A program made the translations under genes and the position numbers. Of a stretch of DNA of 64,000 bases, positions 1 through 12,514 are shown piece by piece. How positions within the stretch are numbered: position 1 is the stretch's first letter; every line of letters begins with the position of its first letter. The notes below the pieces were generated by a model, which had not been told where the DNA came from, ran no database searches, and was given only the letters and a program-made list of their open reading frames with translations. The DNA comes from Caprimulgus europaeus (taxonomy: Eukaryota > Chordata > Aves > Caprimulgiformes > Caprimulgidae), in assembly GCA_907165065.1 (NCBI GenBank), contig OU015523.1, positions 14,383,834-14,447,833 of the forward strand. The letters are read 5' to 3'.

Positions 1-1564
1 GGGTATTCTATAGTTTTAGTGTGTTCAAGAGCATTTCTAAATTGAAAAACATTATTTAATTATTTAGGTGGCAACAGATTGATTACAGAATATAGTTTCT
101 CTTTGAGGGTGCCCTACAATGTACCTTTATACATATAAGAAACTATTTAAGCATTTCTTTGATGCACAAATGTACAACCCCCTACCTCATTTGTTCAGCA
201 TTCTTTGAAATTCTGTAGGTAGAACATAAAAGGAATCTGTTTAATGCAAACTCTCTCCTTTCTTATGACAAAGAGAGTGAATATTACCATGGTTCAAGAA
301 ATGCATCCTTTTCTCTGTATACAATGCTCTTTAAAAATACAGGCTAGGACAAACATCTAATCTATCTTATATTGCTTGAAGGAGAAGAGCTATGTTAATA
401 CATAAATACCTCTCAATTCTTGGCACATTGTCTGCAAATATATCTTAATATCTGACATACATCTATCCCTCCTTAGGAATCCTTCTATTAGATTTGCTAA
501 CTGGTATCTATGATCTTAAACATACTATATTATTTCTTGGAAAAGATTTAATGGTATGTTAGAATTCAAATTAGATAAAGTAACTCTCTACTTCCAAATA
601 AATTAAAATATAAAAACTTAAGCCCTATCCTTGCCTCAACAAGAGAGTCATGTCATTTTTGCTGATGCAACTGTATGGGTTTATAACTCAATCTTGTATA
701 ACTACATCCATACATGAAGTTGATCTAGTATAATTACTTCAGTAAAAACATCAATCCTTTCAAATAGAACAATGAGTATAAATCTATGCACATACTAGGC
801 CTCAGTAGATGTCTCAGACCTCCTAAGACAAAACAGTAAAGCCCAGCTGTTCATTCCAATGGTCACAGTTCCTGGTTAATCTCAACAAAGCTGAAACTGC
901 CCCAAATGTATCAGACTTAAATCAAGTAAACCACGTGGGCCATGCACTTATGTGTAAGAGTCAGAATTTCAGGGACCAACAATGAGCATTTAAAGATTAA
1001 AATATTTGCCCAATTTATCAACAGACAAACAGTAACGAGAAACTATAAAAGGGAATTTGTTTGTTGGGTTTAGTGGGACAAATTCAGAGAATGACATGGA
1101 CATTGTAAACCAAATAAGTCTGTTTAGCAGCTCTTCTTAGATCAGGCTGAAATCTCATCAGCAACAACTGATCAATGCTGCTTCCTAAAATACAGGAACT
1201 TAAGCTGCAGATATACAACTTGGCACCATTATAATCTCTCCATGTGACAGAAGCTTTCATATGGCAAACAACTCTTAAAATCTGGAAATAGGGTAGGCAG
1301 TATGCTTTCTGAAATATTCTGAAATAAGATATTACCTAAGATTTGTGTAGATAATTATCTTATGTAGATAGTTGTCTTGAAAGCTCAGGAGGAACCTAAG
1401 CAATGTGTATAAATACCTGATATGGGACAGTAAGGAAGACTAAATCAGGCTAAAGGACAACGTGTTATCCCATGAAAGGACAACAGGGAATGTGCACAAA
1501 TGGAAATACAGGAAATTGCATTTAAATATGAGAAAAAAAAAATGATGGTGAGGATACCAAAACA
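1..1564. other. Non-coding stretch, nothing recognised
   Basis: AT-rich unique-looking sequence. No reading frame of interest, no repeat family I recognise and no tandem repeat beyond a small imperfect duplication of a 'GTAGATAATTATCTTAT'-like motif near 1348-1380. Confidence 0.6.
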
Positions 1565-1726
1565 CCAGAATGGATGCCCAGAGAGACTGTGGAGTCTCCA
1601 TCCTTGGAGATACTAAAAACCTAACTTGACACAGCACTGAGCAACCTGCTCTAGGTGATGCTGCTTTGAGCTGGACGATAATGCTAGACAATCTCCACTG
1701 ACCCCTTCCAACCTCAATGATTCTGC
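1565..1726 (+). mobile_element. CR1 LINE, 5'-truncated 3' end
   Basis: The segment follows the 3' end of avian CR1 in order: 'TGCCCAGAGAGACTGTGGAG', a 'CTCCATCCTTGGAGAT' block, 'GAGCAACCTGCTCTAGGTGA', and 'CCCCTTCCAACCTCAATGAT' followed by TCTG. The usual 'GGACTAGATGATCTCC' block is degraded to a diverged form near 1670-1700. Only the terminal part of ORF2 and the 3' UTR remain, about 160 bp of a full element of roughly 4.5 kb, which is normal for CR1 because most copies are heavily 5'-truncated. Substitutions are spread throughout, so this is a moderately old, dead copy. An antisense reading frame over this stretch is a by-product of the repeat. Confidence 0.88.
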
Positions 1727-2280
1727 AAAATTGTATTTTCAGATATGAATTTAGGAGCTGCACTAAAGCATAATTGAAATAGCTTCCTGTCTGTGGCTTT
1801 ATTTGACTTGGCCCTGCTCAGAAATACAAAGTTTGACTCCAGGCTGTAAAAGATTAACAGAAAAGACAGCAGAAGCATCAGTGTGCTTTTATAACGCCTT
1901 CAGGAGCAGCAAAAGGCACATCCTTTATCATGTACTTTGTTTATGATAGCTGCTGGAGACTCAGGTCACCACAATTTATGCAGTATCAGATCTCCCTATC
2001 TCTGCATGACACCTTGCTTTAAAAATCAAATCTTCATTCCACATCTCAACAAAGCCTAAACACTCTTTCATCCATCTGATCTAAATATGTCCAAGAAAGA
2101 AGTAATGATCTGTACACACTCAACCAGATATATTATTCTAGGCTAATAGACACTTCTGAAATTCTGACCCAACTGATTTACATCATTAATACTCATCTGC
2201 AAGCTCTCTTACCTAACCTAAATTAAATTTCCAAAAAGTATTATTATTTACAAGCCAAGATAAAATAGCAATATAATTCA
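1727..2280. other. Non-coding stretch, nothing recognised
   Basis: Unique AT-rich sequence between two CR1 copies that lie in opposite orientation. No feature seen. Confidence 0.6.
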
Positions 2281-2415
2281 CACAGAATCATAGGGGTTGG
2301 AAGGGACTTCAGCAGATCATCTAGTCCAACCCCCGTGCTAAAGCAAGTTGCACAGGAAAGCATCCAAGAGGGTTTTGAAAATCTCCAGAGATGGAGACTC
2401 CACAACCTCCCTGAG
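2281..2415 (-). mobile_element. CR1 LINE 3' end, reverse orientation
   Basis: On the + strand the element begins with the reverse complement of the CR1 tail, 'CACAGAATCATAGGGGTTGG', then 'AAGGGACTTCAGCAGATCAT' and 'CTAGTCCAACCCC'. It continues into 'TCCAGAGATGGAGACTCCAC' and 'AACCTCCCTGAG', which is the distal ORF2/3' UTR region. It is about 135 bp, 5'-truncated, and better preserved at the tail than the copy at 1565-1726. It cannot encode a functional reverse transcriptase. Confidence 0.92.
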
Positions 2416-4974
2416 TGAGTCTTAAAAGTCTTTCTATTATTTCTCTTTATTTGGTACAAATAAGAACTAGAAAAAGTCACAGCAATTGCAGCACAGAAAG
2501 AGATGAGGCTTCAAAGCTAGAAAAATACAGGCAGATACTAACCACCTCAGCTAGAAAACCTAAATCTGGAGAGCTCCTATTGGATGCCTATGGAGCTACC
2601 TATATTTTAAAGAATTAAAACCAGTCAAATATGCCAAAACAACAACAACAAAAATACAGCAAAGGCCAGTTTCCTCTCGCCCTCATGACCTCTGGTCTCC
2701 TCTGAAATGTGGGGAAAAGCACTAAATGGTAAATACAATAACAGAGTCTGAATTGTTTTTTCTACAATTTAGCAGTATAAAAGATGCTAATTTTAAAAGA
2801 TAAAGTTCTCCGGCATATTAATCTTTGCAGGTTTTTACTAGAGCACAGTGCTACTGAATTTTCAGATGCTCAGAATTAAAATTAATTTACCTTCTTGGGA
2901 TTTCTGTAAGTATCTACAAGGCAGAATCTTTTCAGATGTGATTGCTAAAAGATGTGGTATGTTCTACAACTGATGAGAAGCAATGCTTGGACAGCAGTGT
3001 AACTTTAAAAGAGTTTTCATCGTCACTGTCCAGTTCTATTTTAAGAAGGATTTGCATTTGCACTGTCCATCATCTACTCTCAGCTCAGAACCTTTACATG
3101 GATGCCATACTTTTATAAGGGCTACTTTTGAAGGTTTAGAGAATCATTAATAAATGATTCAATAAACGCTTATTAGCTGTTATGAAGAATTGAGTGGAAC
3201 AAGCCAATTGATGTTTATAATAACCTACGGACAGAGGTGTGATGTGCTTACAAAATGTGTAATACATATTATCCATCTCAAAAATGATTTTAGAATATTG
3301 ATAAGTCATATATAAACTTTTATGAATTGTTTAGAAAGTGCATATAAGTGTAGCTGGATAAACAATGCATGAAAGAACCTTCAAGGAAGCTATTTACAGC
3401 ACCTGTAAAGCACATGATACTTCATTGTGTAAAGACTTAAGTAATAGTCTACTGTTTCCACAAGGATTAATCCTTCTCACCCCTCAGCTGGTGATCCAAA
3501 CCTTATCTCCTTCTCCTGCATAGTACCTGCAGATATCTCAAACACCCAGCAAAACTGAGTAAATTGTACCTGTAGTGACATATGGACCATCGACTCCCAC
3601 AGTATCAGTAGCCGTATGGCTTCAGATTTGCAAAACCTTGCAGGAAATTCCATCCCTATGGAACACCAGGGAGCATACACGTAAGGGGAATTTGTTAATC
3701 TCCTTAAGGAACTTAACCAACGAATGGATTACTGCTATGAACACATGCAAGTTTTCCCTATGAAACAATTATTGACAGGATTTCTCTCCTTACCTTGTGT
3801 AGTCATAAATTATGCATTCTGCTGTTAAATCAGTAAAAATCATTTAATGTCAGTCCAATGATCTCACATTTCATTGAAAGTGGAATCTGGTCCTGAATGC
3901 CATGGCAGTGAGAATGAAACAGAATGAAAATCTCTTGTGAGAAGGCACTTTAGAACTTAATGGCACATTAATTAATCTTTTCTGATTGCAGTAAGGCTTT
4001 CACTTCATTGACGTACTCTAAATAGCACAGACAACTACCAGTCCTTACTGGTTTTGGGGTTTTGGTTTTGTTTTGGTTTTTTTTCAAAAGAAGTTTCCTT
4101 ATGACAACAAATGCCCATCCAAGAAGTTATGCACTGTTGGGAAGTTCACTGGAAGAAAAGAAACACTAGATGCTACCTACTGAAAAATATAAAGAATGAG
4201 GCTTCTAACTATGCAATTTTACCAACATTAAGACCAGAGAGTAATTTCAGTTACTCCATTCCTAGTTCACATTTCTGCATGAATCATGGTTCATATATTG
4301 ACTGTTTTCAGTAGAAAGCATCACAATTATCAGGCTCCAACAAGACACCTATGTTTGTAGATCTATGACAAGAACAGGATTGTCCGTTTTTTATTATTTA
4401 GTCCCTAATTACATTCTTTTAGGTAGACAAGTGAACTGTACTATATGAAATTCAAGCACAACTTCCTACTTAACACCACTGACCGAACCAGTGTGCTGCA
4501 GTTCCACAGTTTTTCCCAGAAGCACAACTACAAAGCACAATTCTGCAGTGTGATGGTTATGCACAAGAAAATACGGATAACATAACTGGTTTGGGAAACG
4601 TTGTCAGGTGAATACATTGCCCCACATCAGAGCAGCACATCAGAAACACATTATGGTTCTGATGGGAGAGTAAGCAAATACAGAAACATAGTACATGGAG
4701 TACAGGAAAAATCTAAGGGCATCGTAGAAAAGCTGGAGAGAGTGATTATATAGGCTCAGGGGGATACCAGCAATTAGGAAAAGGACATTGTCAGCCACAA
4801 CTGAAAAGCAAAGAACAAAGCCAACAATATGGTATTAATCACATGCCCTGTTCGCGTATGATGCCAAACTATTCAAAGCACAGAATGTTCTTTATTCACC
4901 TCACTTTATATTGCTGAGCGAATATAGCATTTATGAAAATGAGAGATTAAAACCATAGATATTAACCAACCTTT
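2416..4974. other. Non-coding stretch with one T/G-rich tract
   Basis: Unique AT-rich sequence. The only local feature is a low-complexity T/G tract at about 4051-4084 (runs of TTTT separated by GG or GGGG). Reading frames are short and unremarkable. Confidence 0.6.
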
Positions 4975-5087
4975 GGGCCAAATCCTACTTATCTTATTGA
5001 TGCAAGTAGTTCCACTGATTTTAACAGATGTAATTACTATTGACTTCAATAGAACTACTCAGAGAGTTAGGAGGGCAGGATGTGGCT
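4975..5087. mobile_element. Ancient amniote palindromic MITE-like repeat
   Basis: The segment opens with 'GGGCCAAATCCTAC' and closes with 'GGGCAGGATGTGGCTC', which is close to the reverse complement of its own start, so the ends form imperfect inverted termini. Between them lies a core with 'GTAGTTCCACTGATTTTAAC' and 'TATTGACTTCAATAGAACTA'. From memory this 'GGGCCAAATCCTGC...CATTGACTTCAATGG...GCAGGATTTGGCCC' design is a very old non-autonomous element common in turtles, crocodilians and birds. I am confident of the pattern but not of a Repbase name. It has no coding capacity. Confidence 0.6.
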
Positions 5088-6114
5088 CATTGCGTAACCA
5101 AGCTTCCCTTACCACCATGAGCAGAGCCAACTCATCATTTCTGACGCAACCCTCTCTACTTTTCCAGTAATGGATCCCTTGAGCAGAAACAACTGTACGC
5201 ACCAAATTCAGTCATACTTTTGACATCAGCACAGTAATAACTTGAATGAAATGACTGATTTTGTTTTTACTCACCTGTTCAGAAGCAATAGACACAACCC
5301 TCTGACACAGAGAACTTCATAGCACAGTTTTATTATTAATTTCTCCAATTTCTTATGAATGAAACATCTGGGTGAGACTGGAACTAAACTTCTGCAAGGA
5401 CTGCCTATCCTCTGATGACTATAGTATATTTGAAAAGGATAATACAAACTAAACTGATTTACAGTAAGTCCCTTGGGTACATGAATAGAATGTTTCCAGC
5501 AACAGGTTTCAAGCAGTGGATAGCCCCTGTGAAGATTAGACTAATCTCATTCTCTCTACTTTCGGATTTAAATGCAGAGTCTCATTTATGACCACACCTA
5601 CTTTCTTCTGCAGTAACCCTTAGGACCATGCCAGAATGGAGGAGATTTGAGGGACGAAAAGAGAGAATGCAACAAACATGAGGGAGAAAAGAGAAGGGAA
5701 TCGCCTTGGGTTTTGATAGCTTAAGGATGCTGCCTTTTACTGGGTTCTCAGTCCTTGTTCTTCAGTCATACTGCTTCAATGCCTCAGAGGCAGGGGCTTT
5801 AAATATGTAAGATGGCATGATGCACATACAAAGCAGAGGAAGGCAGAAATCTAGACCTCTTTTTTCAATGACCTATAACTGAATAGGTAGCAAACCAGTG
5901 CTTCACGGCAGTTAAACCCACTGGAACATACTCTAAGCCAAGAATGACTGTCTTCAACTGAGCCTTCCACAGTGCACTTGCTACAGCATATTCTGAATGG
6001 CTATTTGTGGCAGGTACAAATTCTTATCTCTTTCTTATTTTATGATAAAATTTAAGTTATCTCCATTAATTTCAAATTCCTTTGTCAGCAGCTGAGATAA
6101 GAACCAGTCTGAAG
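5088..6114. other. Non-coding stretch with a short purine-rich tract
   Basis: No gene or repeat recognised. A purine-rich patch lies at about 5636-5700. Confidence 0.6.
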
Positions 6115-6562
6115 ATCACAGAATGACAGAATGGTTTGGGTTGGAAGGGACCTTTAAAGGTCACCTAGTCCACCCCCCTGCAGTAAGCAGGGACATCTTC
6201 AACTAGATCAAGGCTCAGAGCCCCGTCCAACCTGACCTTGAATGCTTCCAGGGACAGGGCATCTACCACCCCTCTGGGCAACCTGTGCCAGTGTTTCATC
6301 ACCTTAATTGTTAAAAATTCCTTCCTTATTTCTAGTCTGAATCTCCCCTCTTTTAGATTAAAACCATTACCCCTTGGCCTATTCTGCTAAAGACTTTGTC
6401 TCCACTTTTCTTATGGGCTCTCTTTAAGTATTGAAAGGCAGCAATTAGGTCTCCTCAGAGCCTTCTCTTCTCCAGGCTGAACAACCTCAACTCTCTCAGC
6501 CTTTCTGCATTGGAGAGGTGCTCCATCCCGCCGATCATTTTTGTGGCCTCCTCTGGACCTGA
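6115..6562 (-). mobile_element. CR1 LINE, about 450 bp, reverse orientation
   Basis: The second-longest CR1 copy in the window after the old one at 9770-10240. On the + strand it starts 'ATCACAGAATGACAGAATGG' and continues 'TTTGGGTTGGAAGGGACCTT', 'GTCACCTAGTCCACCCCC', 'GGGCAACCTGTGCCAGTGTT', 'CACCTTAATTGTTAAAAATT', 'CAGCAATTAGGTCTCCTCAG', 'CTTCTCCAGGCTGAACAACC' and 'CTCTCAGCCTTTCTGCATTG', ending near 'GTGGCCTCCTCTGGACCTG'. This is the reverse complement of the terminal ORF2 and 3' UTR of a typical avian CR1. The left tail is intact and the 5' side is truncated at about 6562. Stops and indels make it non-functional. Confidence 0.95.
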
Positions 6563-6791
6563 CGTCCTGCTGCACTGGTTTTTACTCCTCTTGGTGAGAG
6601 GTTATTCACTGTCCCCTGCAATTACTCACTGGCTCCTGAATGTAGTTATAGATTCAAACTGACGCAGATCTATATATTTAATGACACAGATTTCAGACAC
6701 TTAAAAAAAAAAAAGTGATCTTTTCTCATAGTGCAAATCTTTGCATGTAGGACATTATGAAATTCTCCCTCATTTTGTAGAAATAATACAG

Positions 6792-6833
6792 CTAGGCTTA
6801 GATCCTGTTATAACTAGGCTTAGATCCTGTTAT
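6792..6833. repeat. 22-bp tandem duplication
   Basis: The motif 'CTAGGCTTAGATCCTGTTAT' occurs twice, at 6792-6811 and 6814-6833, identical and separated by AA, which gives a 22-bp period. This is a small recent-looking local duplication with no sign of function. Confidence 0.9.
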
Positions 6834-9769
6834 GTGCACATTTTTTAAATGATTATTATCTCAAGCACACAGAATAATGGTTAATATTTCAGATTTTAAA
6901 ATACAGTGGAGCCTCAATTATCCAAATTCAGTGAACCCAGACAAGGTTTTGCCCCTTGTCATTTATTAATTAAATGGTAAATTGCTTCTATTACTAATTA
7001 TTTCCACAGATCCATGGGCATGCAGGGCATTTTGGTTACTGGTAAACGAGATTATCGAGCTCTATGCAGTGTTCTTCCCATGTTCTTCAGATAATTGAGA
7101 TTCTGATGTACTCTGAAAACCATCTAAAGCATTTTCTACAATGTATTAATGGGAGAGCTTCCAGGTCTTGTAGGTCCTCTGGGGTAGAGGCATCCCCAAG
7201 ATTGTGCAAGGCAGCATTCCTGACAAGCCAGAAGACAGGGAAGTGTGCCAGCCAATACGTGAAACAAAAGCAAAACTCTTTCTTGAGCACAATCTGACAC
7301 TTCCTAATCCCACCAGTATATTAGTTTGAATGAGTGACTGATTGTCTGAATAGGATGCTAGTAAGTCAGACATTATGTTAAGTTTGTTCTTTTTTGTGGC
7401 TGGTCTCTATTCAAAGGAAGAGAAGTTTAGCTGAAGAATCCTTTAGATGTGAGGGATCCTAGAAAGGAGAAATGGTTCCAACTAGAGCAAAATGGACCAG
7501 GCTTAAAAAGACTACATGAGAGATTTTAATGCTAGAGGTACAGAACTGTACACAGACTAGCAGGATGCATCATCTGTGGGTGAAGCCATGAGAATTCTGC
7601 ATCTTTGTAAAAAATAATTGGACATAAGTTGATAAAATTCAGGTACCAAATTCAGCAAAGAGCTGCCTCAACAGACAAAGTCTGTTGTCTCTTTGAGCAG
7701 AGTATCTAAACAGATAGGTCAAATGTGTAAGCACTTCAGTACAAAACTGAAAGTCTAAGGACTAAGATAAGAGAAGTGCAACACTGTTCAGAAAAAAAGA
7801 CTTATATAAGACACAGCTTCAGCAGCTAGAGAAGATGTTGTATGTTGCAATGCTAGGACGTGTTTCATAATAATCACAGAGTAGAATGCACAGGTGAGGG
7901 ACTGCTGCTGTGAATTAAAGTATATATAAATAAAATGAATAAATGAAAATTTAAAAGTACCAGAAAATCTCCATGTTTTTTTTTTTAATTTCAGGCCAAA
8001 AAAGAAAGAGAATGGTATTAGAATCATACTACGAAACATCCTACCAAAATGCTGCCAATGACTATGAAATGCAAAATGGAAGCCTTGAGAGGCAGCAGCT
8101 ATCCTGAAAACCTATGAAAGAAGGAGCAACTTTGCTTTCGTGCTAAGATCACTAAACCTACTTTAATATGTGCATATTAAAGAACCACCTTGTAATAATG
8201 AACATAAATGAGCATAAACTCTGTTCTCTATATAACTGAAAAAACAACAAAATTCACCACAGCAATATGTAATTTCAGGAAAAAAACCTATTTTAAAAAA
8301 AGGAACATAAGGAAATTAAAAGGAGGAAGCTAAAGGTGAAATGCTTTAAGATGCTACTTTTAGAAGATATGGTATCAAGGATTCCTGTCTCTTACAAGTA
8401 ACAGGAAAACCTTACCTTAGAATAGCTGTAATAATCCTGACCCCCAGTTATCTGCCTCAATCATTTTGAAGAACATCTCAGCAGTTCGTCTGGCAGACCC
8501 AGCAAATTACAGCCTGAGGTACTAAAGAATCCCTAACCGGTTCTGATTTACCTGAATATGCTAGGTTGTAAACTGCTGTAATGCGGTTGCCACTTGAAAC
8601 GAAAATCCTTTGCAAGAGGGCAAAAATCTCCAGGAGAAAAGCATGATACGGTTCCTTTAGATGCAGGAACCTAAAAGTTGTACTACAGTAATTCATTTCT
8701 ACTCGAGTATTACTCAGAACTCACAAAACAAATATATGTTAAAAAAAATAAATATTAAAAAGTGAGCCAAATGAAGGGATTTCCTAGAAGTAAAAAACCA
8801 TCTAAAAAGAGGAAGCCATATCGAAATGCAGAAAGAAGAGTGTACATTTTGATGATTTTTTGTTTAAGAAAGTAAATGTAGAATAAGGCAGGCCCATGAA
8901 AATGTTGACTAACGACTTTTTAAAGCCATAAATAACCTTTCTAAACACCTTATGTAGAACCTGTTTCTGCCAACAGATGACATGTAAAAAGTGTTCAAAG
9001 AACAAAAACCCCAAATTATTTTTTTTGTACTTGTGTTCACTGCAGAGAAGTTTAAAAAGGTTTGCAAGTGAAACCCCTTTCTCTGGAAGGTCAAGTCTGA
9101 GAAAATGTATAATAGAAAGAATAAATGGTTCCCATCTAACAGTTATAAAGAAACTCAGACATGAAAGAGCTTAACTAATAACTCTTGCACATAATCAGGG
9201 TGCGCAACAAAAGAATGGCAAGTGATTTAATGGCATTAGTAATAAAAGGAGTTTAGGAAGACTCACATAGATCAGTTGGTCTATATTCCATGCCACAGAA
9301 ACTGTTATAAAAGATAATAAATAATAACAGACACTTGGGAAGATAAAATAGGGAAGATTCAACATGAGATTTTTTCAGAGGGAAATTTTGATTCACAAAT
9401 CTACCAGAGTTCTCTGAAGTAGTCAATATGTGTAAGAGATTCCAATTGTACTAGTTGTTAAAAAACAAAAACAAAAGCCAAACAAGATTAAGACCCTAAC
9501 CAAAGACTCCAAAAGAAAGAGACTAAATAGTCATACAACCCATAGGATTTAATTTAGCTGTTACTACACAGGAAAGACAGCGTGTAAACCTTGAGGATAT
9601 ACCTATGAAAGCACCAGCTCAATATTCAGCATAAAGAAGTTGGGAATCATTAAGAAAGAACTAGAAAATAAAACTAAAGACATAATTATATCTTTCTAAT
9701 AAATCCATAGTAGACTCACATACTGAATATCACATATAGGTTGGAATTCTCAATGCAAAAGAGGACATA
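6834..9769. other. Non-coding stretch, nothing recognised
   Basis: AT-rich sequence with short A-runs (for example near 7978-7987, 8285 and 8745). Overlapping short frames on both strands at 7064-7373 and 8802-9174 do not resemble any protein. Some of 9230-9769 may be a very degraded upstream part of the CR1 relic that follows. Confidence 0.5.
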
Positions 9770-10240
9770 AGCAGCATAAAAAGATGTAGAAAAAAAATCA
9801 CAAAGATGTTCAAAGCATGGAATAACTTCTTTGCAAGGAGAGGTTAAAAAGAGTTGGGTTCTTCACCCTGGAAAATAAACAGTTGAGAAAAATGTAAAGG
9901 AGTTTTATGAAATCATAACAAACAAGGACAAGGTGAACTGTTAATAATTGCTCCCTATTTCTCATTACATATTTCTAGGAAGCATCCAAAGAAGTTATCA
10001 AGCACCAGGTTTAAAGCAAATAAAAGGAAGTACATTTTCACACAATACATAATTAAATTGTGGAATTTACTTGCACAGGATGTTTTTGACGCCAAAAGCA
10101 AAAATGGTTTCAAAAAGCAATCGGACAAAATCAGAAAAGAAAGCTTGAGCTTTAATAGTCCCTTTTACCAGGGCTATTAAACACAATGATGCAAAAGCAG
10201 AAAACATTACCCCACACAAAGAAATGGGAAGGCTCATCTG
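9770..10240 (+). mobile_element. Ancient CR1-family LINE relic
   Basis: Diverged but recognisable blocks of the old amniote CR1 type appear in order: 'GATGTTCAAAGCATGGAATA', 'CAAGGAGAGGTTAAAAAGAG' leading to 'TTGGGTTCTTCACCCTGGAA', 'CAGGTTTAAAGCAAATAAAA' then GGAAGTAC, 'TTTTCACACAATACATAATT', 'TTGTGGAATTTACTTGCACA' then GGATG, and 'GGGCTATTAAACACAATGAT' then GCAA. In intact relatives these encode the last part of the reverse-transcriptase ORF ('...TNPRRLGLFTLEKR...'-like region) and the 3' UTR. Divergence is much greater than in the copies at 6115 or 57499, so this insertion probably predates the avian radiation. The upstream boundary is uncertain. Confidence 0.75.
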
Positions 10241-12444
10241 CACATTTCTGAAGAGCAGAATGAACCAATCTGATGTGTATCAGACAGCAGCTAAGCTTTA
10301 ACACAGCTAACACATAGATCACGCTGATTCTGGCTTTAAAATGAATTTATGGAGCACACGGATTATGGCTGCAACTGATAATTTACTATTGCACCATCAA
10401 CCTGCTGGATGTTGATTAATATCCTTCCTCAGGTACAACCACAAAGTGTATGTTAAGGACAAAGACTCAAGAGTGAAACAGAAATGTTTGGAGAACGAGG
10501 TATTCTTTCAAGAGACTTGTGATAGCAGGTTTTCTTAACTGGCTTAGATTCTAATAGGTGATATTCATCCCCGAGATGAAAACCATCTACCTTACCAGTG
10601 TTGATGTCCCTCTTTGGTTCTCATGGGTGTTCAACATACACACCATGGAGTGATTTCTATGGGAGCTGCAGTTAGTCTATCGTGCATGTTACACTCAAAA
10701 ATGCTTTTTAAAGACTAAGTAAAAACATTAAGGTCACAAAGCAAAGCACACTAAAGTATGAAAATATCAAAATGAAGTCTGTCACAACAGCTGCAGTGTT
10801 ACAATACAATCTTCCATGTAATGATTGTATATTTTGTGCTCTGTATAATGGATAGCATCCAGGGAATGAGCCTAATTCAAATACTTTTTTTATCCTCTCT
10901 GTTCAGTGTGTGGCCCCAAGCCTTGTTTACTGAGTGGCATCCAAGTCTTGCATGAAATAAGATGGTTTTTTGTTTCTGTCTTTTCTGTGGTACTCATCAC
11001 TATAGTGTCTGAATATCTCAACAATCTTGGTGTATTAATCCTCACAATGTACCCTCAGATGTCCAGAATGATTTTAATTCCTCATTGAAGCAAACTGAGA
11101 GAAACGATGTGACTTTTCACGGCCACACAGGAAGTCTGTATCAAAGACAGGAAGACAATTTAGATCTGTTCATTCTAAGGGGTGCCAAGCATCTTCTGAA
11201 CTCATCTTACAGAACCAGCACTCCAAGGATTTGTGCTCTTCCAGCAGACCTGCAGTTCATCTGTAGCATAAACGGTCTCCAGCAGGGGCGGGATACCATG
11301 GACAGGGACCTCATTCCCACCCCCTCCTCTACCTAATCCTGTGAATTGGGAAAAGCGGCACTAAGGATTCATCGCTGCCAGCTTTGCAAAGCCCTTGGAG
11401 ACACTCAGATGATCAGCACAATGAAGGGCAAAGTAAGATATTTTGTTGTTGCAATCTTTTGCTGAAATTTCTCCTCCTGATTTACATTCTCTAGGATTCT
11501 TGCCAACATGAGGTATTTTTTATTTTATTTTTCTAAAAAGTCTGAAGCAAGGGCAGTGGTATGGGTGTAAGAAATCAAGAACTGACACATGGACTGTTTC
11601 TGAAATGTTAAAGATTACAATTTACAGTTCTGGTGTAGTCCATAATTATGAATTACAATTTTATGAAACACTTTTTGCACTGCACTTGTGCTCTAAGTGG
11701 ATAAGAACACACACAAAATTATCCTGATGTACTGCTGTCTGAAGGGTCTGTCTCACACCTACCAAATTCAAGAAACTGAGAGTAAAGCTCAGTCTCTGTT
11801 CTTCTATTGTTTCCTATTGTGCCTACATATTGCAGCATTTGTGGTCTGTAAGATCACCCACTGTAGGAACAACTTTCAGTTCTCTGTGACAATAGGGTGA
11901 GATGAGGACAGACTGGCAATCTTTGGAGATGAATTTCCTGCCCTTTGTGGGTTTCAGTTAGACTCTTAGCATTATTTGAACTTTTGTGGTTTAATTTTCT
12001 TTGTTGTTGTTTTAATTCTAATGGCAGAAAACAGGAGAAGAAACAACATCTCTCTGGAGGCAGTGAATCTCAGGATCTGAAGAGTAAATGGTCATGTTTT
12101 CTCTTTCTGGCATTTTAAGATACATCAGCAAACAGAGAAAGAACCTAACAGTTCTGCAGAATGGCAAAGGGACATAGAGCTTCTTATTTCCTGGTAAAGA
12201 TATCAAAAGCCTTGGGATCTGTTGAAGTTTTATGGTCTTCTGAACTAGTTTCTTCCCAGTAGCATTCAACCACTACAGGCTCAGAAACTTCTCACTACCA
12301 TCCTCTTACTAAGGACTGAAAAAGAAATAGCATAGAAGAAAGGCTATCACATGAAGGCTATCCTGCAACAGCATATCAGTTGCACAAAACACATAGGAAA
12401 GAAAGCATCTGCCAGTCTGAGACCCAAATATTTGTTTCACTAAA
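10241..12444. other. Non-coding stretch, nothing recognised
   Basis: No repeat family or exon-like structure recognised. Short reading frames at 10906-11336 are not similar to known proteins. Confidence 0.6.
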
Positions 12445-12514
12445 ATCACAGAAAATCACAGAAAATTAGGGATTGGAAGGGACCTCGAAAGATCATCTAG
12501 TCCAATCCCCCCAA
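12445..12514 (-). mobile_element. Short CR1 tail fragment, reverse orientation
   Basis: The tail 'ATCACAGAAAATCACAGAAA' is followed by 'GATTGGAAGGGACCTCGAAA' and 'GATCATCTAGTCCAATCCCC', the last ~70 bp of a CR1 in reverse complement. The repeated 'AATCACAGAAA' corresponds to the short terminal repeat (ATTCTRTGATTCTRTG) that ends CR1. It is severely 5'-truncated. Confidence 0.9.

Noticed and set aside
1440-1763. 107-residue minus frame
   Set aside because: Largely antisense to the CR1 copy at 1565-1726.
2244-2480. 78-residue minus frame
   Set aside because: Contained mostly in the CR1 tail at 2281-2415.
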